Source: JAVWHX01 sp036639875 (GTDB taxonomy: Bacteria > Bacillota_I > Bacilli_A > Erysipelotrichales > Coprobacillaceae). From it: DNA of 10,453 bases. The stretch covers positions 1 through 10,453 of the forward strand of contig JAVWHX010000073.1 of assembly GCA_036639875.1 (NCBI GenBank), read 5' to 3'. Position numbers and translations under genes: made by a program. The notes beneath the pieces are model-generated. The model saw nothing but the letters and a program-made list of their open reading frames with translations, did no database searches and was not told the origin of the DNA. Positions 1 to 7,239 of this stretch are shown piece by piece (position 1 is the stretch's first letter; every line of letters starts with the position of its first letter).

Positions 1-285
1 CCTTATCAAATTAAAGAGTATCATAAGGCCATAGAATCTCTAGAAAATGCGAATTTTTTAGTCATTTTAGGATATGGATTAAATGAAGATGATAATCATG
101 TGAATGCCTTGCTTAAAGGATGTGCAGTTAATTGTACAGTTATTATTGTTGTTGAGGATGAACATGAAAAAAATAGAATTAAGGGTTATCGTTTTTTTAA
201 ACCTGAGAAAGTTTCATATGTTTACTTTAGTGGAAAAAACAACCAAACTATTATAGAGGAAATCTTTACTATAATTAATAATTAG
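1..285 (+). CDS. SIR2-like domain protein, C-terminal fragment (5' end outside window)
   Basis: The reading frame is open from base 1 to the TAA at 283-285, giving the last 94 residues of a longer protein; the first in-frame codons upstream of any start are already coding-like, so the gene begins before the window. The segment LENANFLVILGYGLNEDD followed by an H-x-N-x-L-L stretch resembles the last strand and helix of SIR2-like NAD-binding domains, where a hydrophobic strand ends in G-Y/x-S/G-L-x-x-D-D and a following helix. A second hydrophobic strand (TVIIVVEDE) fits a Rossmann-type fold. The catalytic Asn/His part of the domain lies outside the window, so deacetylase, NADase or other activity cannot be judged. 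Many stand-alone bacterial SIR2-like proteins are anti-phage NADases, but nothing here proves that. Downstream is a terminator, so it is probably not cotranscribed with nrdAB. Confidence 0.55.
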   Translation, partial: PYQIKEYHKAIESLENANFLVILGYGLNEDDNHVNALLKGCAVNCTVIIVVEDEHEKNRIKGYRFFKPEKVSYVYFSGKNNQTIIEEIFTIINN

Positions 286-316
286 AATAAATTTTTTAAG
301 TGATGAAAGTATTGCG

Positions 317-355
317 AGATATTCAAGCATATGTTTGGATATCTTTTTTTGTTTT
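317..355 (+). terminator. Rho-independent terminator after the SIR2-like gene
   Basis: A 10-bp stem (317-326 with 335-344, one G-T pair) encloses an 8-base loop and is followed by seven T residues, one G and four more T residues. It lies 31 bases after the stop codon and separates the SIR2-like gene from nrdA. Confidence 0.75.
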
Positions 356-370
356 GTGTAGAATAAATTC

Positions 371-381
371 AAGGATGTGAT
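371..381 (+). promoter_or_regulatory. Extended Shine-Dalgarno that sets the nrdA start
   Basis: AAGGATGTGAT matches the extended anti-SD complement AAGGAGGTGAT at 10 of 11 positions. An in-frame GTG at 377 falls inside this site and cannot use it, whereas the GTG at 386 lies 10 bases after AAGGA. This favours the 386 start. No clear sigma-A promoter with a leader long enough to carry this site was found between the terminator and the gene; TGGATA-17-TAGAAT (336-364) would start transcription almost on the SD itself. Confidence 0.6.
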
Positions 382-385
382 AAAA

Positions 386-2893
386 GTGTTCATACAAAAA
401 AGAAATGGTCAAATGCAAGACTATGATCAAAATAAAATAAAACAAGCTATAAAAAAAGTGTTTGAAAGTTTAAATAAGTTTATTGAAGATGAAAAGCTAG
501 ATATGATTATGAGCGATATAGAAAGAAGTCTTACTCCTGATGTCAATGTAGAATATATTCAAGATAGAGTAGAAGAATCATTGATGCAATATGGTTATCT
601 TAAAGAAGCTAAAGCATATATCTTATATCGTCAAAAACATGCAGAAAACAGAACAGTGATTAATGAATTAATAGATATTCTTAGAGATAATGAACTCAAG
701 GAAGTTCTTTATAAAATACAAAAAGATTTTATACAAGAAGAATACTCTTTGCATTTATTATTACTAAAGATAAAGACTTTTTATAAAGAGACAATGAGTC
801 GTCATGAAATATTAAAAGCATTGATAAAAGCAAGTGAAGAATTGATAAGTAGAGATGCTCCTTTATGGGAAATGATATCTGCAAGATTTCTAACATATGA
901 TATTCATCAAAGAGTGAATCAAAAGATGTTACAATATCAGATTAATACATTTGCTGATAAGATAGAATATTTAACAAAAGAAAACTATTATGGTGCTTAT
1001 ATCTTAGAGAATTATACCCATCAACAAATCAATGAATTATCTTTATATATTAATGAACAAAGAAATGAATTATTCACATATAGTGGATTAGAATTAGTAA
1101 TGAAAAGATATTTGATTGAAACAAGAGAACATGAATTGCTTGAAAAACCACAAGAAATGTTTATGGGTATTGCAATGCATTTGGCAATGAATGAAAAAGA
1201 TAAGGTCAAATGGGCTAAAGAAATCTATGATGTTTTAAGTACATTAAAAGTGACAATGGCAACACCAACAATGTCTAATGCTAGAAAACCATTTCATCAA
1301 ATGAGCTCATGTTTTATAGATACAGTTAGTGATTCCTTAGAGGGTATTTATAAGAGTTTAGATAGTTTTGCTCAAGTCTCAAAGTTAGGTGGAGGAATGG
1401 GATTGTATTTTGGTAAAGTGCGTGCAAATGGAAGTAGCATTCGAGGGTATAAAGGGGCAGCTGGTGGTGTTATTCGTTGGATGAAACTTGTTAATGATAC
1501 TGCAACTGCAGTTGATCAGTTGGGTGTAAGACAAGGAGCAGCAGCTGTTTACTTAGATGCATGGCATAAAGATTTACCTGAATTTTTACAATTACGTACA
1601 AATAATGGTGATGATCGTATGAAAGCTCATGATATCTTTCCGGCAGTTTGTTATCCTGATTTGTTTTGGAAACTTGCTAAAACAGATTTAGACGCATCAT
1701 GGTATATGATGTGTCCTCATGAAATCTATGAAGTGAAAGGTTATTATTTAGAAGATTGTTTTGGTGAAGAATGGGAAAAGAAATATTATGAATGTGTGGA
1801 TGATGAAAGAATTTCTAAACGGATAATGTCAGTCAAAGAAGTTGTTCGTTTGATTATCAAATCATTGGTTGAAACAGGAACTCCTTTTGCATTTAATAGA
1901 GATCATGTGAATCGTATGAATCCTAATTCTCATCAAGGAATGATCTATTGTAGTAATTTATGTACAGAAATTGCTCAAAATATGAAAGCAATGGAATTGT
2001 TGCCACATGAAGTTATAGAAATCAATGGTGAAACAATTGTTGTTAATAAAACAAAACCAGGTGATTTTGTCGTTTGTAATCTTGCCTCATTAACATTAGG
2101 ACATATTAATGTTAATGATGATAAAGAGTTAGAACATATTATTAAAGTGACAGTAAGAGCATTAGATAATGTGATTGATTTAAATTACTATCCGATTCCT
2201 TATGCCAAAATCACAAATCATAAATATCGTGCAATTGGTTTAGGGACAAGTGGTTATCACCATATGTTAGTTAAACTTGGAATGACTTTTGAAAGTGAAC
2301 AACATTTAGAATTTGTTGATAAGTTATATGAGAAGATTAATTATTATGCATTAGAAGCTTCGTTAGAACTTTCTAAAGAAAAAGGATCATATGAGTTATT
2401 TAAAGATAGTGATTATGATAATGGTGATTATTTTATAAAACGTCATTATGATAATGAGAAATGGACTGATTTAAAGAAACGTATTCATCATGATGGACTT
2501 CGTAATGGTTATTTATTAGCTATTGCTCCAACAAGTTCTACATCAATCATTGCTGGTACGACTGCATCTGTTGATCCTATTATGAATAAGTTCTTTATGG
2601 AAGAAAAGAAGGGCAGTATGATCACAAGAGTTGCACCTGATTTAAGTATGAAGACATTTTGGTTATATAAGAATGCTCATCATATAGACCAATCTTGGAT
2701 AGTCAAAGCAGCTGGTATAAGACAAAGACATATAGATCAAGCTCAATCTGTAAATTTATATATAACTAATGAATTTACATTTAGAAAAGTTTTAGATTTA
2801 TATATACAAGCATGGCAACAAGGAGTAAAGACTTTGTATTATGTCAGAAGTCAATCGTTAGAAGTTGAAGAATGTGAATCGTGTAGTTCGTAG
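386..2893 (+). CDS. nrdA: Class I ribonucleoside-diphosphate reductase, alpha (catalytic) subunit
   Basis: This large subunit reduces ribonucleoside diphosphates to deoxyribonucleotides in the cytoplasm, using a radical supplied by NrdB. Counting from the GTG at 386 (835 aa): residues 1-90 form a complete ATP-cone allosteric domain (VFIQKRNGQ..., ending in an A-Y-I-L-Y-R motif); about 95-150 is a helical segment absent from E. coli NrdA; then comes the R1 N-terminal domain and the ten-stranded barrel. Catalytic residues are all visible: redox pair C309 (SSCF) and C564 (VCNLAS), the N524-C526-E528 triad with thiyl-radical C526 (NLCTEI), the radical-relay pair Y818/Y819, and the C-terminal CESC shuttle cysteines (830, 833). 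An ATP-cone and no nrdI or nrdH nearby suggest class Ia-type behaviour, with dATP inhibition expected. It is followed 9 bases later by nrdB and is surely cotranscribed. I saw no NrdR box (ACAC-N-ATAT-type pair) upstream. The family call is firm; the subclass is inferred. Confidence 0.95.
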   Translation: MFIQKRNGQMQDYDQNKIKQAIKKVFESLNKFIEDEKLDMIMSDIERSLTPDVNVEYIQDRVEESLMQYGYLKEAKAYILYRQKHAENRTVINELIDILRDNELKEVLYKIQKDFIQEEYSLHLLLLKIKTFYKETMSRHEILKALIKASEELISRDAPLWEMISARFLTYDIHQRVNQKMLQYQINTFADKIEYLTKENYYGAYILENYTHQQINELSLYINEQRNELFTYSGLELVMKRYLIETREHELLEKPQEMFMGIAMHLAMNEKDKVKWAKEIYDVLSTLKVTMATPTMSNARKPFHQMSSCFIDTVSDSLEGIYKSLDSFAQVSKLGGGMGLYFGKVRANGSSIRGYKGAAGGVIRWMKLVNDTATAVDQLGVRQGAAAVYLDAWHKDLPEFLQLRTNNGDDRMKAHDIFPAVCYPDLFWKLAKTDLDASWYMMCPHEIYEVKGYYLEDCFGEEWEKKYYECVDDERISKRIMSVKEVVRLIIKSLVETGTPFAFNRDHVNRMNPNSHQGMIYCSNLCTEIAQNMKAMELLPHEVIEINGETIVVNKTKPGDFVVCNLASLTLGHINVNDDKELEHIIKVTVRALDNVIDLNYYPIPYAKITNHKYRAIGLGTSGYHHMLVKLGMTFESEQHLEFVDKLYEKINYYALEASLELSKEKGSYELFKDSDYDNGDYFIKRHYDNEKWTDLKKRIHHDGLRNGYLLAIAPTSSTSIIAGTTASVDPIMNKFFMEEKKGSMITRVAPDLSMKTFWLYKNAHHIDQSWIVKAAGIRQRHIDQAQSVNLYITNEFTFRKVLDLYIQAWQQGVKTLYYVRSQSLEVEECESCSS

Positions 2894-2902
2894 GAGGAAA
2901 AG

Positions 2903-3943
2903 ATGAAACTAAATAAGAAAGCATTGTTTAATGCAAGTGGAGATATTGATGTTAGAAGGCGTCGTATGATTAATGGAAATACAACAAACTTAAATGATTT
3001 CAATAATATGAAGTATAATTGGGTAAGTGATTGGTATCGTCAAGCAATGAATAACTTTTGGATACCTGAAGAAATTAATTTAACTCAAGATATTAAAGAT
3101 TATCGTTTATTGAATCAAAATGAGAAAACTGCTTATGATAAGATTCTTTCTTTTCTTGTTTTTCTTGATTCTTTACAAACTGCGAATCTTCCGAATGTTG
3201 GTGAATATATTACTGCTAATGAAATCAATTTATGTTTAACAATTCAAGCCTTTCAAGAAGCAGTTCATTCACAAAGTTATAGTTATATGTTAGATTCAAT
3301 TTGCTCACCATCTCAAAGAGATGATATTCTTTATCAATGGAAACATGATGAACATCTTTTAAAAAGAAATGAATTTATTGGAGAACAGTATAATTCATTT
3401 CTTAAACATCAAGATAGTCAACATTTAATGAAAACAATGATGGCTAATTATATATTAGAAGGTATCTATTTCTATTCTGGTTTTATGTTCTTTTATAATC
3501 TTGGGAGAATGGGTAAAATGCCTGGTTCTGCACAAGAAATACGCTATATTAATAGAGATGAGAATACTCATTTATGGTTATTTAGAAATATGATTTTAGA
3601 ACTTCAAAAAGAAGAGCCTGAGCTCTTTAGTGATGAGTTGGTAGAAGAATATAGAGAGATGTTAAAACGTGGTGTAGAGGAAGAAATAGCTTGGGCACAG
3701 TATGTGATTGGTGATCGGATTGAAGGATTAACAATAAGTATGGTTAGTGATTATATCTACTATTTAGGAAATATGCGAGCAACTGCTTTAAACTTTGAAC
3801 CACTGTATGATGGTTATGATAAAGAACCTGAGTCAATGAAGTGGGTCAGTGTTTACAGTAATGCAAATAGTATTAAAACAGATTTCTTTGAAGCGCGTTC
3901 AAGTGCTTATGCAAAATCAAGTGCATTAGAAGATGATTTGTAA
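2903..3943 (+). CDS. nrdB: Class I ribonucleoside-diphosphate reductase, beta (radical-generating) subunit
   Basis: This ferritin-like protein holds the dinuclear metal site and makes the radical used by NrdA. The 346-aa length is normal for the family. The metal ligands are complete: D89, E119, H122 (EAVHSQSY), E186 (ILEGIYFY), E220 and H223 (NRDENTH). Y126, four residues after H122, corresponds to the radical tyrosine of E. coli (Y122), so this is a tyrosyl-radical enzyme and not a Tyr-less Mn/Fe or metal-free variant. The tail ending in ALEDDL would dock into NrdA, and Y336 is a candidate for the interface relay tyrosine. There is no ATP-cone on this subunit; allosteric control sits in NrdA. 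An AGGAGG site (2892-2897) overlaps the nrdA stop codon and lies five bases before the ATG, indicating tight translational coupling. No strong terminator follows. Whether the metal is Fe or Mn cannot be read from the sequence. Confidence 0.95.
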   Translation: MKLNKKALFNASGDIDVRRRRMINGNTTNLNDFNNMKYNWVSDWYRQAMNNFWIPEEINLTQDIKDYRLLNQNEKTAYDKILSFLVFLDSLQTANLPNVGEYITANEINLCLTIQAFQEAVHSQSYSYMLDSICSPSQRDDILYQWKHDEHLLKRNEFIGEQYNSFLKHQDSQHLMKTMMANYILEGIYFYSGFMFFYNLGRMGKMPGSAQEIRYINRDENTHLWLFRNMILELQKEEPELFSDELVEEYREMLKRGVEEEIAWAQYVIGDRIEGLTISMVSDYIYYLGNMRATALNFEPLYDGYDKEPESMKWVSVYSNANSIKTDFFEARSSAYAKSSALEDDL

Positions 3944-3982
3944 ACAAAATGTTTATCAAAGAAATATATCTTAAATCTTTCC

Positions 3983-4011
3983 TTTTTATAAGCTTATGAA
4001 TAGGTTATAAT
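3983..4011 (+). promoter_or_regulatory. Putative promoter of the DUF2974 hydrolase gene
   Basis: A perfect TATAAT lies at 4006-4011, 20 bases before the ATG at 4032. At 17-bp spacing the -35 is TTTTTA (3983-3988), only 3 of 6 to consensus. The ribosome binding site is GAGGTGG (4021-4027). The leader would be very short, and the AT-rich background makes chance matches likely, so the call is tentative. Confidence 0.4.
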
Positions 4012-4031
4012 AATCCCTAAGAGGTGGGAAG

Positions 4032-5162
4032 ATGGAAAATGTATTACAATATCTAAAATGGCGAGGAGATATCTTATTTCAAGAAAGAAAGTTTAATGAA
4101 GTAGATGCTTTAGTATGTGCTTTAATGAGTTATATAGAATGGGATGATGTTGTAGATGATAAAACAATTTCATTGACGCAAGCCTGCCAAAAGTATTTAT
4201 CAATTCATAGTGAAGAAGAAATGAATATAACTTATGCTTATTCTCCAATGATTATTGATCTTATCAAACAATTACCTAAAACTATTCGTTATCAAAATGT
4301 CCAATTAAAAAGATATATTTCAATATTAGATGAAGATAAAGAAGCACAGTTTGCTGCTATAACAATCTTATTACCTGATCATACTGTTTTTGTTTCCTAT
4401 CGAGGAACGGATAGTACAATCTTAGGATGGAAAGAAGATTTTGATATGACTTATCAAGATATGATTCCTTCTCATCAAATAGCTGTTGATTATTTAAAAC
4501 AAACATATCAAGATGTTGTTGAAGATAAAAAGATGTTTGGTTTTAAATATGGTCAAACAATTGCTAATTTTTATTTAGGCGGACATTCTAAAGGTGGTAA
4601 TCTGGCAATGTATGCTGCTATATGTTGTCAAGAAATGCAAGAACATATTCAACATGTTTATAGTTTTGATGGACCTGGATTTAAAGAAGAGTTTTATAAA
4701 AATCATGATTATTCATCAGTTATTCATCGTATTTATAATTATGTTCCTATTTCATCTATTATAGGGAGATTAATGACACATAAAGAGAAGTATATTATTT
4801 TTAATGGTTATGATAATGGTTTACAACAACATGATGGTTTTTATTGGAAAATTGATACTGATCATTTTGATTATGTTAATGATTTTGATCAAGAAAGTCA
4901 TAAGACTATGGAATATATAGATACAATTCTATTATCTAAAACAGATGAAGAAAAAAAGAAGTTTATTACTTCTTTGTTTAAAATATTAAATGATTTAAAG
5001 ATTACCAGTATTACTGATTTTGCTGATTTGACAATTAAGCAAAGTATCCAAGGTATTAAAGAATTAGGTACAATGAGTTCAGAGGATGGAAAACTTCTCT
5101 TAGAATTTATTAAATTAGCATTTATGCAAGTCAAATCAGTTTACTTTACAAAAAAGAAATAA
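4032..5162 (+). CDS. DUF2974 / Mbeg1-like alpha/beta-hydrolase (lipase-like)
   Basis: The 376-aa protein matches the pattern of the DUF2974 (Mbeg1-like) family, lipase-like alpha/beta-hydrolases common in Firmicutes. Residues 1-90 are a helical N-terminal part. The strand VFVSYRGTD (the usual Y/F-R-G-T-D motif before the oxyanion region) precedes the nucleophile elbow GGHSKGGN, with the candidate catalytic serine at residue 186. Further on, FDGPGF places a candidate aspartate at 213, and TDHFDY a candidate histidine at 278, completing a possible Ser-Asp-His triad. There is no signal peptide or membrane segment, so it should act in the cytoplasm; the substrate is unknown. It follows nrdB after 88 bases with its own possible promoter and shares no obvious pathway with it. 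The gene ends at a strong terminator shared with the convergent neighbour. Family assignment is good; esterase or lipase activity is inference. Confidence 0.8.
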   Translation: MENVLQYLKWRGDILFQERKFNEVDALVCALMSYIEWDDVVDDKTISLTQACQKYLSIHSEEEMNITYAYSPMIIDLIKQLPKTIRYQNVQLKRYISILDEDKEAQFAAITILLPDHTVFVSYRGTDSTILGWKEDFDMTYQDMIPSHQIAVDYLKQTYQDVVEDKKMFGFKYGQTIANFYLGGHSKGGNLAMYAAICCQEMQEHIQHVYSFDGPGFKEEFYKNHDYSSVIHRIYNYVPISSIIGRLMTHKEKYIIFNGYDNGLQQHDGFYWKIDTDHFDYVNDFDQESHKTMEYIDTILLSKTDEEKKKFITSLFKILNDLKITSITDFADLTIKQSIQGIKELGTMSSEDGKLLLEFIKLAFMQVKSVYFTKKK

Positions 5163-5163
5163 T

Positions 5164-5200
5164 AGGGTCTATAAGTTCAACTTACAGACCCTTGTTTTTT
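5164..5200. terminator. Bidirectional terminator between convergent genes
   Basis: A 12-bp stem with one A-C mismatch (5164-5175 with 5181-5192), rich in GC at its base (AGGGTCT/AGACCCT), encloses the loop TTCAA. On the plus strand it is followed by TG and six T residues. On the minus strand the hairpin is followed by an A/T-rich run with a T tract, so it can also end the gene at 5204-5914. Confidence 0.85.
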
Positions 5201-5203
5201 ATA

Positions 5204-5914
5204 TTAATAACATTTTTTACAAGCACCTAAACCTCTACTTTGAGCATCACTTAATGAAACAAGGGTAGATGATTTGGTATTTCCACATTTAGCAATAGCA
5301 TGATATTTACTACCAGTAGGAGTAATATAAACTTTTTGTCCTGTTGGTTTTGTAGATGATGCTGAAGAACTTGTCTTATTAGAAGTGGTAGACTTCTGTG
5401 TAGATTGTTTTTGTTCTTGTGATTTTTTAGCGTTAGCTGCTTGCTTTGCATCTTCTGCTTTTTTAGCTTCAACAGCTTTCTTTTCTTCTTCAAGTTTTTT
5501 AGCTTCAGCATTTTTTTCATCAGCTAATTTTTGTTCTTGTGCTTTTGCTAAAGCAAGCTTTTTTTGATCAGTAACCTGAATAGTTATTTCATTACTTTTA
5601 ATATCATCTCTTTGACAATAAAGAGTTGTTGTGCCTTCATTTGATAATGTTTTAAGAGTAATCGTATTTCCATCAACAGAATCTATTTCAACAATAGAAT
5701 CATCTCCTACAGTAAAATCACTTTTAGATAATCTGACATGACTAGGTTCAATAGTTATCTCAATTTCCTTTTCTTTCTTTGTATCAAGAGAGAGTTGTTC
5801 TTCTTGAATAGAGAGTGCCTTCACAACTGGCGTTTCACCAAAGATTGCTCCAAGTGTTCCTATAATTAAAAATCCAATAAATCCATACAATAAATACTTC
5901 TTCCATTTCTTCAT
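5204..5914 (-). CDS. Membrane-anchored protein: Ig-like region, charged helical stalk, C-terminal Cys/His metal-binding-like domain
   Basis: I do not recognise a named gene. The 236-aa product starts with KKWKK and a hydrophobic helix at about 8-28 without a clear signal-peptidase or lipobox site, so it is probably a membrane-anchored protein facing outward. Residues about 33-115 alternate beta strands ending in NEITIQVTD, like bacterial Ig-like (BIG_2-type) domains. Residues about 118-172 are Ala/Glu/Lys-rich, a likely helical or coiled-coil stalk, followed by a Ser/Thr/Lys linker. Residues 193-236 form a compact domain with VYITPTGSKYH, C210, and a closing C232-x-x-C235 next to H205; this looks like the T-G-x-x-Y-H-x-x-x-C ... 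C-x-x-C tail found on many Firmicute surface and nuclease-type proteins, plausibly a zinc site. GGGAGG (5921-5926) lies six bases from the ATG. The gene is divergent from nagA. A role in envelope or extracellular binding is inference. Confidence 0.75.
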   Translation of the reverse strand: MKKWKKYLLYGFIGFLIIGTLGAIFGETPVVKALSIQEEQLSLDTKKEKEIEITIEPSHVRLSKSDFTVGDDSIVEIDSVDGNTITLKTLSNEGTTTLYCQRDDIKSNEITIQVTDQKKLALAKAQEQKLADEKNAEAKKLEEEKKAVEAKKAEDAKQAANAKKSQEQKQSTQKSTTSNKTSSSASSTKPTGQKVYITPTGSKYHAIAKCGNTKSSTLVSLSDAQSRGLGACKKCY

Positions 5915-5937
5915 AAAAATCCTCCCAATATAATTTT

Positions 5938-5966
5938 ATTCTAACAATTCCATATCTTATCTTCAA
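5938..5966 (-). promoter_or_regulatory. Putative sigma-A promoter of the 5204-5914 gene
   Basis: Read on the minus strand, TTGAAG (5961-5966) and TAGAAT (5938-5943) are separated by exactly 17 bases, giving 4 of 6 and 5 of 6 matches to consensus. The ribosome binding site GGGAGG and the ATG follow at a suitable distance. Confidence 0.5.
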
Positions 5967-5997
5967 TTTGAATTCTGTAAAAACACAAATAATATAA

Positions 5998-6009
5998 GAA
6001 ATTTCTTCA
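5998..6009. repeat. 12-bp perfect palindrome in the divergent promoter region
   Basis: AAGAAATTTCTT is a perfect dyad lying between the divergent promoters of the 5204-5914 gene and nagA. It could be an operator, but short palindromes arise easily in such AT-rich DNA. Confidence 0.25.
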
Positions 6010-6069
6010 AATTATCCTATATTTCACCAAATTCTTAAAACGTCAAAACAGATATGAGATAGTTTCTAT

Positions 6070-6088
6070 TTATAACTTGTGTTATAAT
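6070..6088 (+). promoter_or_regulatory. nagA extended -10 promoter with overlapping inverted repeat
   Basis: TG-T-TATAAT (6080-6088) is a perfect extended -10 element; the -35 position is poor, as is usual for such promoters. The inverted repeat TTATAAC-TTGT-GTTATAA (7-bp arms, 6070-6087) covers the -10 and the spacer just upstream, the place where a repressor would block polymerase. It does not resemble the NagC or GntR-type NagR operators that I know, and no cre site of convincing quality was seen. The ribosome binding site AGGAGG (6099-6104) follows. Confidence 0.5.
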
Positions 6089-6111
6089 TTGATAATAAAG
6101 GAGGGTTAATT

Positions 6112-7239
6112 ATGAAACTGTTAATAAAAAATGGAGTTGTGATTATTGATGGGAAAAAGAGAATTGATAATGGAGCAGTATTGGTTGAAGGTGAGAAAAT
6201 AATAGGTGTTTATAAGGATTATAGTCATGTTGATTGTGATGAAGTTATTGATGCTGAGGGACAATATATAGTCCCAGGACTGATTGAAACACATACTCAT
6301 GGTATTATGGGTTATGATTTTAATACATGTACAAATGAAGATTTAAAAATAATAGAAGAAGCATCTTTAAAAGAGGGTGTAACTGCATTTATGGCGAGTT
6401 TAACTTGTGAAAGTGATGATGATATTATAAAGTTATTAGATCAATATCAACAAGCTCATATTGCTAATATGATAGGTGTTCATATGGAAGGACCATTCTT
6501 AAATATTCTTAATAAAGGAGTTATGAAAGAAGAATATATACAGGCACCTCAACTTCATAAATTCAATACCTTTTTAAGTCATTGTTCAAAGATTAAATCA
6601 ATGACAATTGCACCTGAGATAGAAGGATCTTTAGATCTCATTAACTATGGACATAATTTAGGAATAACAATGAATATTGGACATAGTAGTGCTGATGCTC
6701 AAAAAGTCATTGAAGCACAACACTATGGAGCAAGTGGAATTACGCACTTATATAATGCAATGAGTCAACATTTACATCGTGATCCAGGTGTTGTGACAGG
6801 TGCAATTCTTTCTGATTTAATGTGTGAGTTAATTGTAGATGGTTTTCATATTCATGAAGATGTTATTAAGGCGACATATAAAGCAATTGGAAAAGAAAGA
6901 ATTGTATTGATTACTGATTCTAATCCTTGTAAAGGATTACCTGATGGAGAGTATTCTTTTTCTGGGAAGAATGTTGAAATTATTGATGGAAAAGCACGTG
7001 TTAAAGAAACGGGAAGAATCGCTGGAAGTACATTAGGAATGAATAGAGCTTGTTATAATATGATGAAATATTGTGGGTGTTGTATTGATGATGCAGTTTT
7101 GATGGCAAGTTATAATCCTGCACAACTCTATCATTTAAATAAAGGGCAGTTAACTGTAGGATATGATAGTGATGTTTTGGTTGTTGATAAAAACTTTGAA
7201 ATCTTAAAAGTTATAAATCATGGTGAAGTCAGAATATAA
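6112..7239 (+). CDS. nagA: N-acetylglucosamine-6-phosphate deacetylase
   Basis: NagA removes the acetyl group from GlcNAc-6-phosphate to give glucosamine-6-phosphate and acetate, a cytoplasmic step in amino-sugar use and cell-wall sugar recycling. The 375-aa length is normal. It is an amidohydrolase: short N-terminal beta domain (1-55), HTHG motif (H61, H63), then the metal and catalytic residues E126 (HMEGPF), H191 (GHSS), H212 (THLYNAM), and the catalytic aspartate D269 (ITDS). The substrate-binding stretch HRDPGVVTG and the later AGSTLGM motif are typical of NagA and separate it from dihydroorotase-like relatives. The start is supported by AGGAGG seven bases upstream. The gene stands alone: nagB, a PTS gene or a regulator is not adjacent, and both sides are bounded by terminators or a divergent gene, so it is a one-gene transcript. 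Regulation may act through the dyad over its -10. Confidence 0.95.
   Translation: MKLLIKNGVVIIDGKKRIDNGAVLVEGEKIIGVYKDYSHVDCDEVIDAEGQYIVPGLIETHTHGIMGYDFNTCTNEDLKIIEEASLKEGVTAFMASLTCESDDDIIKLLDQYQQAHIANMIGVHMEGPFLNILNKGVMKEEYIQAPQLHKFNTFLSHCSKIKSMTIAPEIEGSLDLINYGHNLGITMNIGHSSADAQKVIEAQHYGASGITHLYNAMSQHLHRDPGVVTGAILSDLMCELIVDGFHIHEDVIKATYKAIGKERIVLITDSNPCKGLPDGEYSFSGKNVEIIDGKARVKETGRIAGSTLGMNRACYNMMKYCGCCIDDAVLMASYNPAQLYHLNKGQLTVGYDSDVLVVDKNFEILKVINHGEVRI

Noticed and set aside
377..385. GTG at 377 as nrdA start
   Set aside because: It falls inside the AAGGATGTGAT ribosome binding site, leaving one base of spacing; the GTG at 386 is better placed.
1021..1209. Minus-strand open frame inside nrdA
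   Set aside because: It lies fully antisense to a well conserved enzyme, has no ribosome binding site of note and its translation is low-complexity.
3944..3990. Possible terminator after nrdB (AAAGA...TCTTT followed by T residues)
   Set aside because: The stem is only five A/T-rich pairs around a 13-base gap; too weak to call.
4898..5134. Minus-strand open frame inside the DUF2974 gene
   Set aside because: Antisense shadow of a coding region with no recognisable protein features.
5395..5560. DNA repeats in the 5204-5914 gene
   Set aside because: The similarity reflects codon repetition in an Ala/Glu/Lys-rich helical stalk, not a tandem repeat with a fixed unit.
5251..5567. Two alternative open frames (one on each strand) over the Lys/Ala/Glu-rich part of the envelope protein gene
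   Set aside because: They are produced by the repetitive AAA/GCA/GAA codons of the stalk; the translations are low-complexity Lys/Leu- or Ala/Ser/Phe-rich.
6036..6054. Possible catabolite-response (cre) site near AAAACGTCAAAA upstream of nagA
   Set aside because: Beyond the central CG and flanking A residues the match to the cre consensus is poor on both half-sites.
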